Positions 1 through 10,500 of a stretch of DNA of 42,272 nucleotides are shown here, one piece after another. The notes beneath the pieces were generated by a model. It was not told the DNA's origin, did no database searches, and saw nothing but the letters and a program-made list of their open reading frames with translations. This DNA comes from Tannerellaceae bacterium (GTDB taxonomy: Bacteria > Bacteroidota > Bacteroidia > Bacteroidales > Tannerellaceae): the NCBI GenBank assembly GCA_031259845.1, contig JAIRKZ010000134.1, positions 1 to 42,272 on the forward strand. Reading direction: 5' to 3'. Made by a program: the position numbers and the translations under genes. The number at the start of each line of letters is the position of its first letter. The stretch's first letter is position 1.

Positions 1-47
1 ATATGGCGGCATGTTTACCCTTGACTGACAAGTTCACGCGGGGATAT

Positions 48-3000
48 TTACTCACGAATAATCAATGTGCTTCCTTCCGTATGGGATACAAATTCGGGGG
101 CGTACTGGCATTGCAGGGTGGCGATGCCTCCGGCGTATGTGCCTGTACGCGAAACGAACGCCTGGTATTCGATAACATGGGTTCCGGCGGGAAGCCTGTC
201 GAAATAGAAATGTTCCGATGCGTCCCGGGGGGCGTGGTAATACAGGAGGCCATCCATAAACCGGTAACCGGATAGCTGCGAGGCCGGCTCGAAGCATCCC
301 GGGCGGGTATCTTTCAGGCTTACGTATTCCATCTCGCGGTCTGTGCGAAGGGTGAGTCTTACCACTACCTTGCAGCCTGTGCGAAGCGGGCTGCCGGGGG
401 TAAGGGGCGTGATTTGCCGCAGGGCGCCGTTGCCGGTTTCGATGAATAGCTTCTTTTCCACGCTCAGCGCTCCGGTTTGTTTTTCTATCCTGTCTACAGA
501 TTCGAAGTATTGGCTATAGACGGCTCCCCATGCCGGCGCGTTGCCCCGTTTGCGGATGGATACGGCGTTCAGGGCCGTTGTGACGTTGTTTCCCCTCACT
601 ACTTCTTTGATATATCCTGTGGCTGTTTCGCCCAGAGCGGTATCGAACGTTTTATCGCCCCAGTTTATAATGGATTTATTTCCTTCGGTCAGCCAGTCGG
701 TTCCGGTGGAGAGGATGCTGTAAACAGCGTTTACGGTAGACGGTACGGTTTCCCACCTTTGCGTTTGTTTCCGGTTGAGGAGCCATTGTTTCATACGGTC
801 TGTTTCTTCCGTATCCGTACCTGTTTCTGCGAATGCGGCCATTAGCAACGCATGTACGTCGAGGGGGGAGTGGAAGAAGTTGTTTTCGCGTTTGTTGTTC
901 GCCCAATACATTCCCTGTCCGGGGGATGTTGTGGCCGTTTTGCGCAGCCAGGCGAGTATCTTTGCGGCCACGTCTTTTTTACCGTTGCGATGCATCAGCA
1001 GGGCTATCTGTCCTTTTTCGTACAGGGATGCTTTCGCCCAGTGTTTTTCCGCCTGACTGGTAAAGAAACGGATGCTTTCGCGGGCGTCGCCCTTTTCGGG
1101 AATATCGCGGTAGAGGCTTCTTACGTACAGGTAGTTTACCTGCCGGGCGGAAGGGATATAATTGGCGGAGGCTATCCCCGCTTTTCTCAGCGCGTGGTAC
1201 TCCTGCAGGATTGAATTGTCTAAATAGTCGAGCGCTTTCGCCTGCATTTCTTTCTCCTGCGGGCCATATTGAACGGCGCTTAAACGCGTCAGTTGCGCCA
1301 TGCCGTTCAGTATAAAGAGCGTTGTGCCGTGGTTTGGCCAGAAGCCTTTGAACCATCCCCATCCGCCGGATTCGTGCTGTTGCTCAAGTAATACGTTAAG
1401 GGCGGCCTCCCGCAGGCTGCTGGCGCTGTTTACGTCAAATAATAAAGAGAGGCGTTGCTTTTGCTCCGTTTCCGATTGGGCGTCCAGCGCCCAGGGGGTT
1501 TCTTGCAGCAATACGTTCTTTAGCTCTTCGTTTTTCTCCAGGTTGGAAAGGCGTGCAGAGGCTGTTCCGCCTTGCGCCGCCCACTGTTCGGTTACTTTTT
1601 TGATGCGTGGGTTTGATTGGGCAATCCAGGCGGCTACCGTGTTGCTATACCAGGCGGCAAACCATGAAATAACATTGTCGTTATCCGGCCTGCTAATCGC
1701 GGGCAGCGCCTGTACGGCATACCAGGCGGGATTGTCGCTATATTCAAGCGTCAGGGCATACGGGCGGCGGGTGGCCGACGCCTTTCCGCCGGCTACGCTA
1801 ATCTGTTGTTCGCCTTCTTTCAAAAGGAAGAAGGGAGAGCTTTCCGTTACCAGCAGTTCATTGGGCAATACGGGCAATAGATGCTGTTCGCCGTCGCTGC
1901 CGGTTTCGGAATCGGCCATGATGCGTATACCCGTCAAATCCTGCCGGGGGGGGATGGTAATTGTCCACGAAACCGTTTCCATACCCTTCGGCTGTAAAGA
2001 AAATGGCTTTTGCGCCTGGCTGGGGCATGCAAGCGGTTCGTCGTTGGCGGGGTTGAATAATTCGAGGCGAGCCAGCCCTTCCGTTGCTTTATCAGACAAA
2101 TTTATGATTTGGGCGGAAATACTAACTTCGTCGCCGCTACGTACGAAGCGGGGCAGGTTGGGGAGTATCATCAATGGCTTTTGGGTGACAACTTCGTGCG
2201 CCCACCATCCGGACTTTACATCTTTGGTATGCGCCAGGGCCTGTAGCTTCCATGCCGTATGGCTTTCGGGGATGGTAAAGCGGACAGACACCGTCCCTTC
2301 CCTGTCTGTAGTAAGCATAGGGAAGAAAAAAGCCGTTTCGTTGAAATTCGTACGAAGGGCAGGGGGCAGGGGGGGCGTTTCCTGTGTTGCAGGCGGGGCG
2401 GGCATTTCTTCCCCGGCGCTGTCGTCTTGCGGAGCGGCGGCGTCTTGCAGGATGGCAGCTTCCTGTAAAGGGGCTGTTTTTGCTGCCGATGCTCTCATCA
2501 TCACAGGGCCTGCGTTTGTAGCGTATGCCCGCCTGAAGTCTAACATACCCTGCCAGTCGAGAGGAGCGCAGGTAAAGGAAGGCACGCGCGTTGTTTCCGC
2601 CGGTTGCGAGGCGTGTCCTGTGCGAACGCCCAATCCTCCCCCTCCCGCGAAACGCCCGTAGAAGAGCGAACGGTGGGCTGCGGGTGAAAAATACCAGGCA
2701 AACGGCATTATCTTGTCCAGTGCAGCGTCATACATCCCTGCTAAAACTTCGGCTGAGGCGGCGGTTGAATCGGCATGCTGTATCCGGAATGTCCAGCTTT
2801 CGCTGCTTCCCGGCAGCAGACGGTTGCGGAATGTTTCCGGCTTAATGGTAAGGCTCTTGTCAGGGAGGCGCTTTTGTATGGGTATTAGCTGCGTGTACAA
2901 CTTCCCTTCCTTTACGAATGTGAACGACGCCGTTATGCCGTCGCCATAACTTTCGAGGAACGGAATACGGAACGTACGGTTTTCATTACTGAGTTCAATC

Positions 3001-5621
3001 CGCTGGCGCGCTACGTTTTTATTGTGGGTAAATAATTCGTATAAGATATAAGCTTTTTTATCAGACGTGCCGAACAGGATGGTAGCTTCTTCCCCCGGCA
3101 GGCAACCGGCGGCATTTCCGGGCAATACCCATGTATGGGTAAATACCGGCGGACGCTTATCCTGTGTGCCGTACAAGATAAAGTCTTCGGAATAATCTAT
3201 CGTGCGCCCTTTGCTGTCCAGGGCTGTCAGGCGCAGGCGTAAACGTCCCGAAGGCAGTTTGCCGAACGTTTCCTTTCCCCATGTTGTATCTGTGGAGAAT
3301 GTACCCTGGGCCAGCGTTTTCCCTTCGAGGGTTGTTATTTGACAGGTTCCTTTAGCCGGCGTTTCTTCTCCGTTGAGCGTCATTGCGCTGATTTTTACAA
3401 CAGCCGATTCTTTTGCCATTTGTTTTTTTATATCGGTAGAAAGAATCATACTCCTGTCGCCGACAGAGAACGTGGAAAGCGCTTCCTGCGTTTCGTTTTT
3501 ACTGTCGGTTACAGACACTTTCACGTCGTAACTTTGAAACGAAAGGGGGAACCCGCCGTAACTTTTTTCAGGGCGGAACGTAAAGGAAAACGTCCCGTCG
3601 CCATTGATCGTTGCCTTTCCCTGCGCTACCTGCTCTTCCACCCTGTCGCTATGATAGAAACGAAACCAAAACGGCCTTTTTATAATACGGTAGGTAATAT
3701 CCGCCTGCTGAAGCGCCACGCCCGAAAAGGTTTGCGCCTTGCCCGTTATCTCCACTTCATCGCCAAAAGCCACTTCCCCTTTTACCTTATCCAGTTCAAT
3801 CTTGAAAGTGGGGCGTTTGTATTCTTCCACCCGTATGGAAACGGAGCCGTTAGGAGAAACAAGCGTAAATTGCCCGGTAAGCGCCTGCCCCGGCAACGTA
3901 AATTCGCCGGTGAAGGAGCCATAGCCGTTCGATGTAAACGATTTAGTGGCCACCTCCCGGTAATTCGCATCGCGGAGCGTTATTTCAAAACGTTTGCCTG
4001 CCGCCACTTGCGGATTGTCTGTATCATTCGTGTAGGCAATTCCCTTAAAGAATACGGTTTGCCCCGGGCGGTAGATGCCCCTGTCTGTCAGCAACCGCAC
4101 TTCCGTATTCGCCTGATTGCCGGGATAGCTGCGCCTGCCGGTATAAACACTTGTTGCAAAAGCCGAAGAGTCGCCGGCTACATGGGCCTGGCAGGCTCTT
4201 ATATCGTCTCTTTCAGGTAAGGCGGCCAAACCGTCTTTGCCGGTTTTAACGGCGCCTGTCTTTATCAGTGCATTGTATTCGTTTGTGTAATAAGTAACGG
4301 TAGCGCCGCAGACCGGTTTGCCGGTCAGGTAATCGGTTACCAATAGTTCCATTGTTCCCTGCGGGGCTGTTCTCGATGCGAGGGCCAGGCGCGTAACGCT
4401 AAACAGGTTATTTATTTTTATGTCTTTGCCCGGAGAGGTGATAACGTATTCATATAGCCCGGGTTCGTCCATCCGGATAGATACGCTTGAATCGGCGCTC
4501 GTATATGAATTTTTACATTCAAGCGTGAAAGAGATTTCCTTCACTAATTCACCGGGAGTGTTTTTCTTTTCTATATAAGGTAAGGTATCTTCTATTGTTT
4601 TTTTACTGCGGTAGATTTGTACGGTTATATGAGGGATGTGGGTGTAATGGATGGTTAGTTCCAGACTCCTTCCGGGATATACGGTGTTGTTGCTTTGTAT
4701 TTGCAAAACGGGTTCTTCCATCTCCGCCAGCCGGTTTGTAATAATCCCTATCCGTTCGTAATCCGGATAGCGTGCGATGGCGTCTTTGCACAATTGGTAT
4801 TGAAGCGTACGGACAGAATCGGCTGTTTCCGGTTTGTACGATTTGTTTTGCAGCAGTTCCAGTTTGGCCTGTATGACTTCTACAACGTACGGTTTATCCC
4901 TGTATACATTTATAAGACTGTCTACAAACGCTTCATATTTCGCCTCTTCCCCGGGTGAAGAGCCGTTACGGTATCGCCCATAAGCCAAAAGTACCGGTAT
5001 CAGTGATTTGATGTCGTTCTTTTGCTCATAGTAAGCAATCAGGCCCTGGTACGTTTTGTCCGAAGGCAGGATATCGATGGCGCGAAAAGCAAGAAATTCA
5101 TAAAGCGTAGGGCGCAAAGGCATTGTCTCTCCCGCAACGGACATAATATCCTTAAACGCCGCCGTTCCCGTTTGGCGCAACAACTGTTCAGGTTCCAGCG
5201 AAGCGTCAAGCTCTTCCTTTATCCTGCCGGTAAAAAGATTAGGCGCCCATTCCCTGATATCATCAGGCACAAATCCCTGAACCGGCGTACGGCGCTCTAT
5301 CTTCCATTTGTTTATCTGCCAGTAATGGTTATACATCTCGGCAAGCATTGAATGCAGCAAAGCAACCGTTGCCGTATCCGTTTGTTTACCCAGATAGCTT
5401 TCTACCTCTCCGATAAGGTCGGGAAAGCGGTCTTCATCCACCTCAAGCTTTCCCTTCATCTCGCCGATAAGCGACTTAATCAGCGCGGCTGTATGGTCCA
5501 TCTTGTTTTCGTTTGAAATGGGTGTCGCTCTCAAAACAGTTGTGAAAAAGAGAAGGAAGAGAAAAAAGTAGTTAAGGAGAAAATAGCCCGGTTCTATATT
5601 CTTTTTCATATTCTTTTCCAT
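48..5621 (-). CDS. Alpha-2-macroglobulin-like (MG2 domain) protein, large, exported
   Basis: This 1857-residue protein starts with a basic segment and a long hydrophobic stretch (about residues 12-32), so it is exported or membrane anchored. An MG2-type motif, LLTDRGIYRPGQ, lies near residue 511. A Pro/Ala/Glu-rich low-complexity stretch near residue 1077 sits where a bait region would be, and the alpha-2-macroglobulin signature HTAWKLQALAHT follows it. The helical thioester-domain region begins near residue 1310, but the CxEQ thioester motif is not there; the aligned stretch reads DNDNVISWFAAWY. The family traps or shields against proteases in the periplasm; a thioester-less member cannot couple covalently. 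The start is supported by an unusually good Shine-Dalgarno sequence. The gene lies 41 bases after folA and probably shares the thyA-folA transcript. The family is clear; the substrate and biological role are unknown. Confidence 0.88.
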   Translation of the reverse strand: MEKNMKKNIEPGYFLLNYFFLFLLFFTTVLRATPISNENKMDHTAALIKSLIGEMKGKLEVDEDRFPDLIGEVESYLGKQTDTATVALLHSMLAEMYNHYWQINKWKIERRTPVQGFVPDDIREWAPNLFTGRIKEELDASLEPEQLLRQTGTAAFKDIMSVAGETMPLRPTLYEFLAFRAIDILPSDKTYQGLIAYYEQKNDIKSLIPVLLAYGRYRNGSSPGEEAKYEAFVDSLINVYRDKPYVVEVIQAKLELLQNKSYKPETADSVRTLQYQLCKDAIARYPDYERIGIITNRLAEMEEPVLQIQSNNTVYPGRSLELTIHYTHIPHITVQIYRSKKTIEDTLPYIEKKNTPGELVKEISFTLECKNSYTSADSSVSIRMDEPGLYEYVITSPGKDIKINNLFSVTRLALASRTAPQGTMELLVTDYLTGKPVCGATVTYYTNEYNALIKTGAVKTGKDGLAALPERDDIRACQAHVAGDSSAFATSVYTGRRSYPGNQANTEVRLLTDRGIYRPGQTVFFKGIAYTNDTDNPQVAAGKRFEITLRDANYREVATKSFTSNGYGSFTGEFTLPGQALTGQFTLVSPNGSVSIRVEEYKRPTFKIELDKVKGEVAFGDEVEITGKAQTFSGVALQQADITYRIIKRPFWFRFYHSDRVEEQVAQGKATINGDGTFSFTFRPEKSYGGFPLSFQSYDVKVSVTDSKNETQEALSTFSVGDRSMILSTDIKKQMAKESAVVKISAMTLNGEETPAKGTCQITTLEGKTLAQGTFSTDTTWGKETFGKLPSGRLRLRLTALDSKGRTIDYSEDFILYGTQDKRPPVFTHTWVLPGNAAGCLPGEEATILFGTSDKKAYILYELFTHNKNVARQRIELSNENRTFRIPFLESYGDGITASFTFVKEGKLYTQLIPIQKRLPDKSLTIKPETFRNRLLPGSSESWTFRIQHADSTAASAEVLAGMYDAALDKIMPFAWYFSPAAHRSLFYGRFAGGGGLGVRTGHASQPAETTRVPSFTCAPLDWQGMLDFRRAYATNAGPVMMRASAAKTAPLQEAAILQDAAAPQDDSAGEEMPAPPATQETPPLPPALRTNFNETAFFFPMLTTDREGTVSVRFTIPESHTAWKLQALAHTKDVKSGWWAHEVVTQKPLMILPNLPRFVRSGDEVSISAQIINLSDKATEGLARLELFNPANDEPLACPSQAQKPFSLQPKGMETVSWTITIPPRQDLTGIRIMADSETGSDGEQHLLPVLPNELLVTESSPFFLLKEGEQQISVAGGKASATRRPYALTLEYSDNPAWYAVQALPAISRPDNDNVISWFAAWYSNTVAAWIAQSNPRIKKVTEQWAAQGGTASARLSNLEKNEELKNVLLQETPWALDAQSETEQKQRLSLLFDVNSASSLREAALNVLLEQQHESGGWGWFKGFWPNHGTTLFILNGMAQLTRLSAVQYGPQEKEMQAKALDYLDNSILQEYHALRKAGIASANYIPSARQVNYLYVRSLYRDIPEKGDARESIRFFTSQAEKHWAKASLYEKGQIALLMHRNGKKDVAAKILAWLRKTATTSPGQGMYWANNKRENNFFHSPLDVHALLMAAFAETGTDTEETDRMKQWLLNRKQTQRWETVPSTVNAVYSILSTGTDWLTEGNKSIINWGDKTFDTALGETATGYIKEVVRGNNVTTALNAVSIRKRGNAPAWGAVYSQYFESVDRIEKQTGALSVEKKLFIETGNGALRQITPLTPGSPLRTGCKVVVRLTLRTDREMEYVSLKDTRPGCFEPASQLSGYRFMDGLLYYHAPRDASEHFYFDRLPAGTHVIEYQAFVSRTGTYAGGIATLQCQYAPEFVSHTEGSTLIIRE

Positions 5622-5628
5622 TTTCTTG

Positions 5629-5634
5629 CCTCCT
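5629..5634 (-). promoter_or_regulatory. Strong Shine-Dalgarno site of the alpha-2-macroglobulin gene
   Basis: AGGAGG on the minus strand, seven bases before the ATG at 5621. Bacteroidetes genes rarely carry such a site, and others in this window have A-rich leaders instead, so it supports this start codon over the second Met four codons in. Confidence 0.7.
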
Positions 5635-5662
5635 TTAACTACTTGTTACTTACTTCCGTTGA

Positions 5663-6166
5663 TTACTTTTTCCGCAAATATGTATGAAACGTATACGCAT
5701 GTGCATGCCTTTCGTCGGCAGGGTGATATTCGCGTTCTCCTACTATTTCTTCCCATTCGTCGAAATTAATTTCGGGGAAGAAGATATCTGCATCTTCAAA
5801 TACGTGGTGTACGCGCGTCAGGTATAATTTGTCGGCTAATGGAAGCGCCTCTTTATAGATCATAGCGCCGCCAATCATGAATACCTCCTCTTCTTTTTCA
5901 CAAAGCTCAAAGGCGTCTTGCATGGAGTTACAAACAAATACGTCGATAAAACTTTCCGGGGGCAGGGTAGTCAGCACAATGTTTTTACGGTTAGGTAAAG
6001 CGCCTTTGGGAAGGGATTCGAAAGTGCGCCGCCCCATTACGACAGCATGGCCTGTGGTTGCGCCTTTGAAACGTTGCATGTCATAAGGCAAGTTCCATAG
6101 CAACTTGTTTTTCCCACCAATAGCATTCTTCTCGTCAACTGCTGTGATAATTGAAATCATACTCAT
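5663..6166 (-). CDS. folA: Dihydrofolate reductase
   Basis: Reduces dihydrofolate to tetrahydrofolate with NADPH in the cytoplasm, regenerating the folate that thymidylate synthase oxidises. The protein is 167 residues, normal for chromosomal DHFR. The N-terminal strand ISIITAVDEKNAIG, the loop NKLLWNLPYDMQRFK with the active-site acid at D29, the NADPH-binding VVMGRRTFESL, and the MIGGAMIYKEAL segment are all present. The start could be the first Met or the Met two codons in. It lies 42 bases downstream of thyA on the same strand, the classic thyA-folA pair, and the alpha-2-macroglobulin gene follows closely. Confidence 0.97.
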   Translation of the reverse strand: MSMISIITAVDEKNAIGGKNKLLWNLPYDMQRFKGATTGHAVVMGRRTFESLPKGALPNRKNIVLTTLPPESFIDVFVCNSMQDAFELCEKEEEVFMIGGAMIYKEALPLADKLYLTRVHHVFEDADIFFPEINFDEWEEIVGEREYHPADERHAHAYTFHTYLRKK

Positions 6167-6208
6167 AAGCTTACAATTTAGAAATAATTTATCATTTTCG
6201 TAAAATAA

Positions 6209-7003
6209 TCAAACGGCCACCACTCCTTTTATATGCGGATGAGGGTCGTAGCCTGTCAGGTTGAAATCTTCGTATTGAAAACGAAAGATATCTGTTACAT
6301 GGGGATTTATTTCCATCATGGGAAGTATTTTAGGTTTCCGGCTTATTTGAAGCCTTACCTGTTCGAGGTGATTGCTATATATATGCGCATCGCCCAGCGT
6401 ATGGACAAAATCCCCGGCTTTCAGCCCGGTAACCTGCGCCATCATTTGCAGCAACAAAGCATACGATGCAATATTAAACGGTACGCCCAGGAATATATCG
6501 GCGCTGCGCTGATACATTTGCAGGCTCAGCCGCCCGCCCGCTACATAAAATTGAAAAAAAACGTGACAGGGGGGGAGGTTCATATTCTCCAAATCGCCTA
6601 CATTCCATGCACTGACAATAATCCGGCGCGAGTCCGGCGATTCTTTTATCATCCGTACAGCCTCTGCAATCTGGTCGATAGCCCCGCCTTTATAATCCGG
6701 CCACGAACGCCACTGATATCCGTATATATGCCCCAGATTGCCATCGGCGTCCGCCCATTCGTTCCAGATACGCACATCGTTCTCCTGAAGGTATTTCACA
6801 TTCGTGTCTCCCTTTAAAAACCAAAGAAGTTCATAGATAATAGACTTCACGTGCAGTTTTTTAGTTGTTAGCAGGGGAAAGCCATCTTCCAAATTGAACC
6901 GCATCTGATGTCCGAAAATACTTAGTGTCCCTGTACCCGTGCGGTCTTCTTTTACTACACCTTCCTTCAATACCCGTCCGAGCAGCTCTACATATTGTCT
7001 CAT
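6209..7003 (-). CDS. thyA: Thymidylate synthase
   Basis: Methylates dUMP to dTMP using methylene-tetrahydrofolate. The chosen start [15 protein letters not shown] gives 264 residues, the same length as E. coli ThyA, and puts the catalytic Cys of the [13 protein letters not shown] motif at residue 146, the E. coli number. An ATG eight codons upstream (7027) would lie inside the promoter's -7 box, which argues against it. The phosphate-binding RTGTGTLS segment, the [13 protein letters not shown] motif and the C-terminal [13 protein letters not shown] are all intact. First gene of the probable thyA-folA-macroglobulin operon; upstream lies the cas9 island. Confidence 0.97.
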   Translation of the reverse strand: MRQYVELLGRVLKEGVVKEDRTGTGTLSIFGHQMRFNLEDGFPLLTTKKLHVKSIIYELLWFLKGDTNVKYLQENDVRIWNEWADADGNLGHIYGYQWRSWPDYKGGAIDQIAEAVRMIKESPDSRRIIVSAWNVGDLENMNLPPCHVFFQFYVAGGRLSLQMYQRSADIFLGVPFNIASYALLLQMMAQVTGLKAGDFVHTLGDAHIYSNHLEQVRLQISRKPKILPMMEINPHVTDIFRFQYEDFNLTGYDPHPHIKGVVAV

Positions 7004-7024
7004 CCTTGTTATTTTGGTAGAATG

Positions 7025-7055
7025 CAAATGTACGAAAGTGATTTATATAAACCAA
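7025..7055 (-). promoter_or_regulatory. Bacteroidetes-type promoter of thyA
   Basis: On the minus strand TTG (7055-7053) is followed after exactly 20 bases by TACATTTG (7032-7025), matching the Bacteroidetes consensus TTG-N19-21-TAnnTTTG. Transcription would begin near 7021, leaving a leader of about 18 bases before the ATG at 7003. Confidence 0.75.
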
Positions 7056-7071
7056 GAAAATCTTGTACCAT

Positions 7072-7231
7072 TACATTTCCTCGTCATGAGGCTGTCGAAT
7101 ATCGTTCCCATGTGATTTCTCCCGTTATACCTGTAGTGATATTTATCAGGATAGCCTTGCAAGTGTTCCTTTGAGCAATGGTGATGTATTCCTCGCAGCC
7201 ATTCTTGTATATTTGTTATATGTATAATGCA
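7072..7231 (-). pseudogene. IS1595/ISXO2-like transposase, C-terminal fossil
   Basis: Read on the minus strand, this stretch stays open and encodes EWLRGIHHHCSKEHLQGY, then YHYRYNGRN and IFDSLM. That is the layout of the C-terminal end of IS1595-family (ISXO2-like DDE) transposases: LRGTHH, a conserved HLQGYLNEF, YRFNRR, then FDxLL. The catalytic core and the rest of the element are missing, so this is a truncated remnant. It sits between thyA and cas9, directly upstream of the thyA promoter. The assignment rests on motif order alone; a translated search would settle it. Confidence 0.55.
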
Positions 7232-7255
7232 GTTCGAAAAAAAAATACACAGACC

Positions 7256-7437
7256 CTGGTCCTATTGATTAAAAAAATATTATATCTTTTCTTTGTCAAG
7301 TATTAAAATGATAAAGAGGAAAAGGTCTCATTTGCCTTAGCGGTTATCTCCATTTAGATATAAGCATCCTCTTTATCTTTAATAAACAGAGGCAAGGGAG
7401 ATATTTTGATCGTATTGTTTTGATTTAATAGGACCAG
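7256..7437. repeat. Nested inverted-repeat region, candidate structured RNA next to cas9
   Basis: An outer perfect 11-bp inverted repeat, CTGGTCCTATT at 7256-7266 and its complement at 7427-7437, encloses an inner one, GATAAAGAGGA at 7310-7320 and its complement at 7367-7377. With one bulge the inner stem extends to about 15 pairs. The inner loop segment TCTCATTTGCCT (7326-7337) can pair with AGGCAAGGGAGA (7390-7401) outside the stem, which would give a pseudoknot. That same outside segment can instead pair with TCTCCCCTTGC (7463-7473). No gene fits here. It may be a tracrRNA-like transcript, the cas9 3' end, or a decayed mobile element; the coding strand is unknown. Confidence 0.5.
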
Positions 7438-7478
7438 TTGTGATAAGTTTTCGTTTTTTGTTTCTCCCCTTGCTCTTT

Positions 7479-7500
7479 GTTCATTCTCTGTTCATTCTCT
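7479..7500. repeat. Tandem 11-bp duplication at the cas9 stop codon
   Basis: GTTCATTCTCT occurs twice head to tail (7479-7489 and 7490-7500), overlapping the cas9 stop at 7499-7501. It looks like a small slippage or insertion scar. Confidence 0.6.
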
Positions 7501-10500
7501 ATTCTCCGATGTGTACAATCTTTCCTGTATGATTTATACGTACCTTAACGATTTCCTTCAACTTCTTGGGAGACAGTATTCTTTTCCATGTAACATCACT
7601 TAATATAGATGCACTATCTTTTACGCTAGTTTCAAGATGGTGTCTGAAAGTATAATCTTTAGTACCGATCTTTTGCACTCTATATAAATTCGGACTTATG
7701 ATGTGATATTTTTCCGCATCCAACAAATCTGTTTCATTAGGATTAAATCCTGTTCTTTCATTCGGGAATACAAAATATTCGTTTTGCTTCATGCTAAAAA
7801 GGAATTGCCAGCCTTCACTATGTTTATATTCTTTGTCAATAACCGGTAAATTCATATTAACCCGTGCTACGGCCTCGAAAAATGAGACTACCTTTTCCTG
7901 TAAATTTCCATCAGCATCACGATATATAGCAACATGGTGGTTATTCCCGGTATTAACAAAATCAATAGATTGTGTAGTACCGTTTACGGGATTTATTTTT
8001 TGTTTTTCAATTAGTTTCTTATCTTTAATAAAATTGCCGTTTTCATCTTTGAGTGGTTCATTTTTCATATTTAACAAATTACGATCTTTGTCTCTCTTAT
8101 CGTGCAATGACTCAACATTGCTTATTCCAGAGATGGTAACTTTCTTTATAGATATCCCTTTTTCTTTATTCAGCCAGATTGGATTTTCATCCAAATTGGA
8201 GAAAGCTTTTTTCGAATCGCCATCATATCTTTCTAAGCGTGTTTTCAGTATTCGCTTAATCTTCGAATCAATTACCTTCTCTATTTTTAAATCCGGCGAA
8301 ATATCTTTACGAATGGTATAAATAATTTCAAATGTTAAAGTTTTGACTTTTTCGGGCAGTTTTTCAGTTTTTGCGTCGTCAATGAAAACAGGATTTTTAG
8401 CAGGCGCATTTTTACTCCCAAACGCTTTTTTCGGGTCGCCTCCATTTTCATTCAGGCGTTTGAGTAAGGCATCGCGATAGGCAGGTTTACTGACCGTCAA
8501 TATTTTATCTTTATTGAATGTTGTGCCTACTTTTTCTTCTTTCACAACAGGCTGCTTCTGGCTTCCATATATTGTTTCTAAGTGTAACTGTCCTCTTGGT
8601 GTAAGTTGAACCTTCTTGTTTGTACTTCCGTTTTTTTTCGTTGTATTGATATTTTTCGTAACGACTTTATTTTTCGTCTTAATCGAAATCAATATACTTT
8701 CCAGATGACGTTTTGCCTCTGTACGAAATTCGGCAAGAGGCATTATTGGTGGTTTAAAACGCAGCTTATTCTTTTTGTCTCTCTCCAAATAGTTTTTTTC
8801 AATACTCAACACATCTCTTGTATTTAAAACAACATCTTCCGTTGTTATTGTAAAATTATCCCGTTCTTCCTTTTCGGTATTGGAAACCGTCATATTTTCA
8901 TCTATTCTACGAGCATTAAGATTGTTGAGGTATTGAATGAATTGTCGTTTAGTAAATGCTACAGTCAAAGCATCCATCGCGTGGTGACGATGGTCGTTGC
9001 GTTTTGACCAGTCTTTAATTTTCTTTACATATCTTATTTCTCCTGTTTCATAATCAATATGCTCTTCATATTCTACCAAACCAAGTTGTTCATACTTCGG
9101 AAAATTTATCTCTTTCATTACATCAACTAATTGCCAATCTTCACGCAACCGTTCTGTAATCGAGCCTGTTGTACTTACCACAAATTTTACCAAATCGCCA
9201 AGTATTCGTTTTGCTTCTTTTGTAATATACTGAGTATTAGCCAGGTCTCGATTGATAAAACCATCAGGCAAATCTTTCTCGCTCATTACAAGTTTACCGA
9301 GTTTTCCCGAATAGTATTTTTCAATAATTATCAAATCCTGTTCAGTATCGCTTAAGCTTTCCCATTTATCTTTTTGTTCTTTCTTTTTCAAACTTCTGAC
9401 ATGTTCTTTTTTCAAACTGTCAAAAGTTTTAGTTTCTGTTTCGATTCTCTGTGTTCGCTTATTAACCCGTGTTGTCGTTTTTGTTCCGTAAACAGAAATT
9501 ATTCTTTTAATATAGTCCTGCAAACCACTCTCTCCGTATTTTTCTTTTATATAATCAATAGCGGTTTTATTCCCCTTGTCAATATTTATGCTACGCAATT
9601 CAAGGGTTTTATTTGAAAACGAATCGTCAAAAAGTTTAGATTGAGGAATAATATGCTCTATATCAAATTCTTTGCTAAACAAGTTTTTACCTGAGATTTC
9701 AGTATTTGAATACAATGTTTTATAGCTATTTGGTGCAAGTTCCTGCCAAAGCTTGTAACGTATAATATCATTGCGACTTGGGTTTTTCAAACCAAAGTCA
9801 GTTTTTAATATTTCCTGGATTTTTATAATTGCCTCCGTATTCCCTTTGAGATTCTCAGTCAGTAAAATACGTTCGTTGGCACTTTTCTTTAATTCGCGAG
9901 CCAGTTCGATACGGATTTCGTCAGGCTTTCCGTAGGTATCAATGATTGCATTGATTACATTTATCATCTGATTCAAAATCTTCTCAACAACAGGATTTCG
10001 CAAAGAATTTTTAGGGATATTTTCTAACCTCTCTTTGTAAACTTTTCTCTCTAATTCTTCTGTTGTTAAAGAGTTTTTAGAATGTTTTCCATAGACGTAA
10101 GCACAAGCAGTTGCATAATCTTCACCCTCTTTCATCCTTGGCAAGATTTTGCGAATTGCTTTTGCAGACAAAGAGCCGTAATCGTTTTGAAAAGTTACAT
10201 GCGCCAGAATTGAAGCAGCTGGTTTGTCAAAATTATAATCCGTCATTAACTTATTGATAAGGCTTTCGTCACCTGTATTTGATTTGTCACCTTCAAAAGA
10301 ATATAACAAATGCCACAGATTGAACATCTCACATTCTTCATAAACTATAATATTTTCACCTTTTTTATTCGTTTTCTGAATTTCTTCGGGAAATGAATAT
10401 CGTAAAATATCGGTATTGTAGCCAAGTTCACTGAAAACCCCTGTTAATGCAGTAATGACTTTATCAGCAGGTTCTTTTAAATCAATTTCTTTTTCTGAAA

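Noticed and set aside
1300..2661. 453-codon plus-strand frame
   Set aside because: Antisense to the macroglobulin gene, Ser/Cys-rich and without domain motifs; a shadow of GC-rich coding DNA on the other strand.
3339..4220. 293-codon plus-strand frame
   Set aside because: Antisense to the conserved middle of the macroglobulin gene; no recognisable domain.
6233..6817. 194-codon plus-strand frame
   Set aside because: Exactly opposite thyA, whose reading frame is fully conserved.
7479..7500. Direct repeats near cas9 as CRISPR repeats
   Set aside because: Only two 11-bp copies head to tail without a spacer; a simple duplication.
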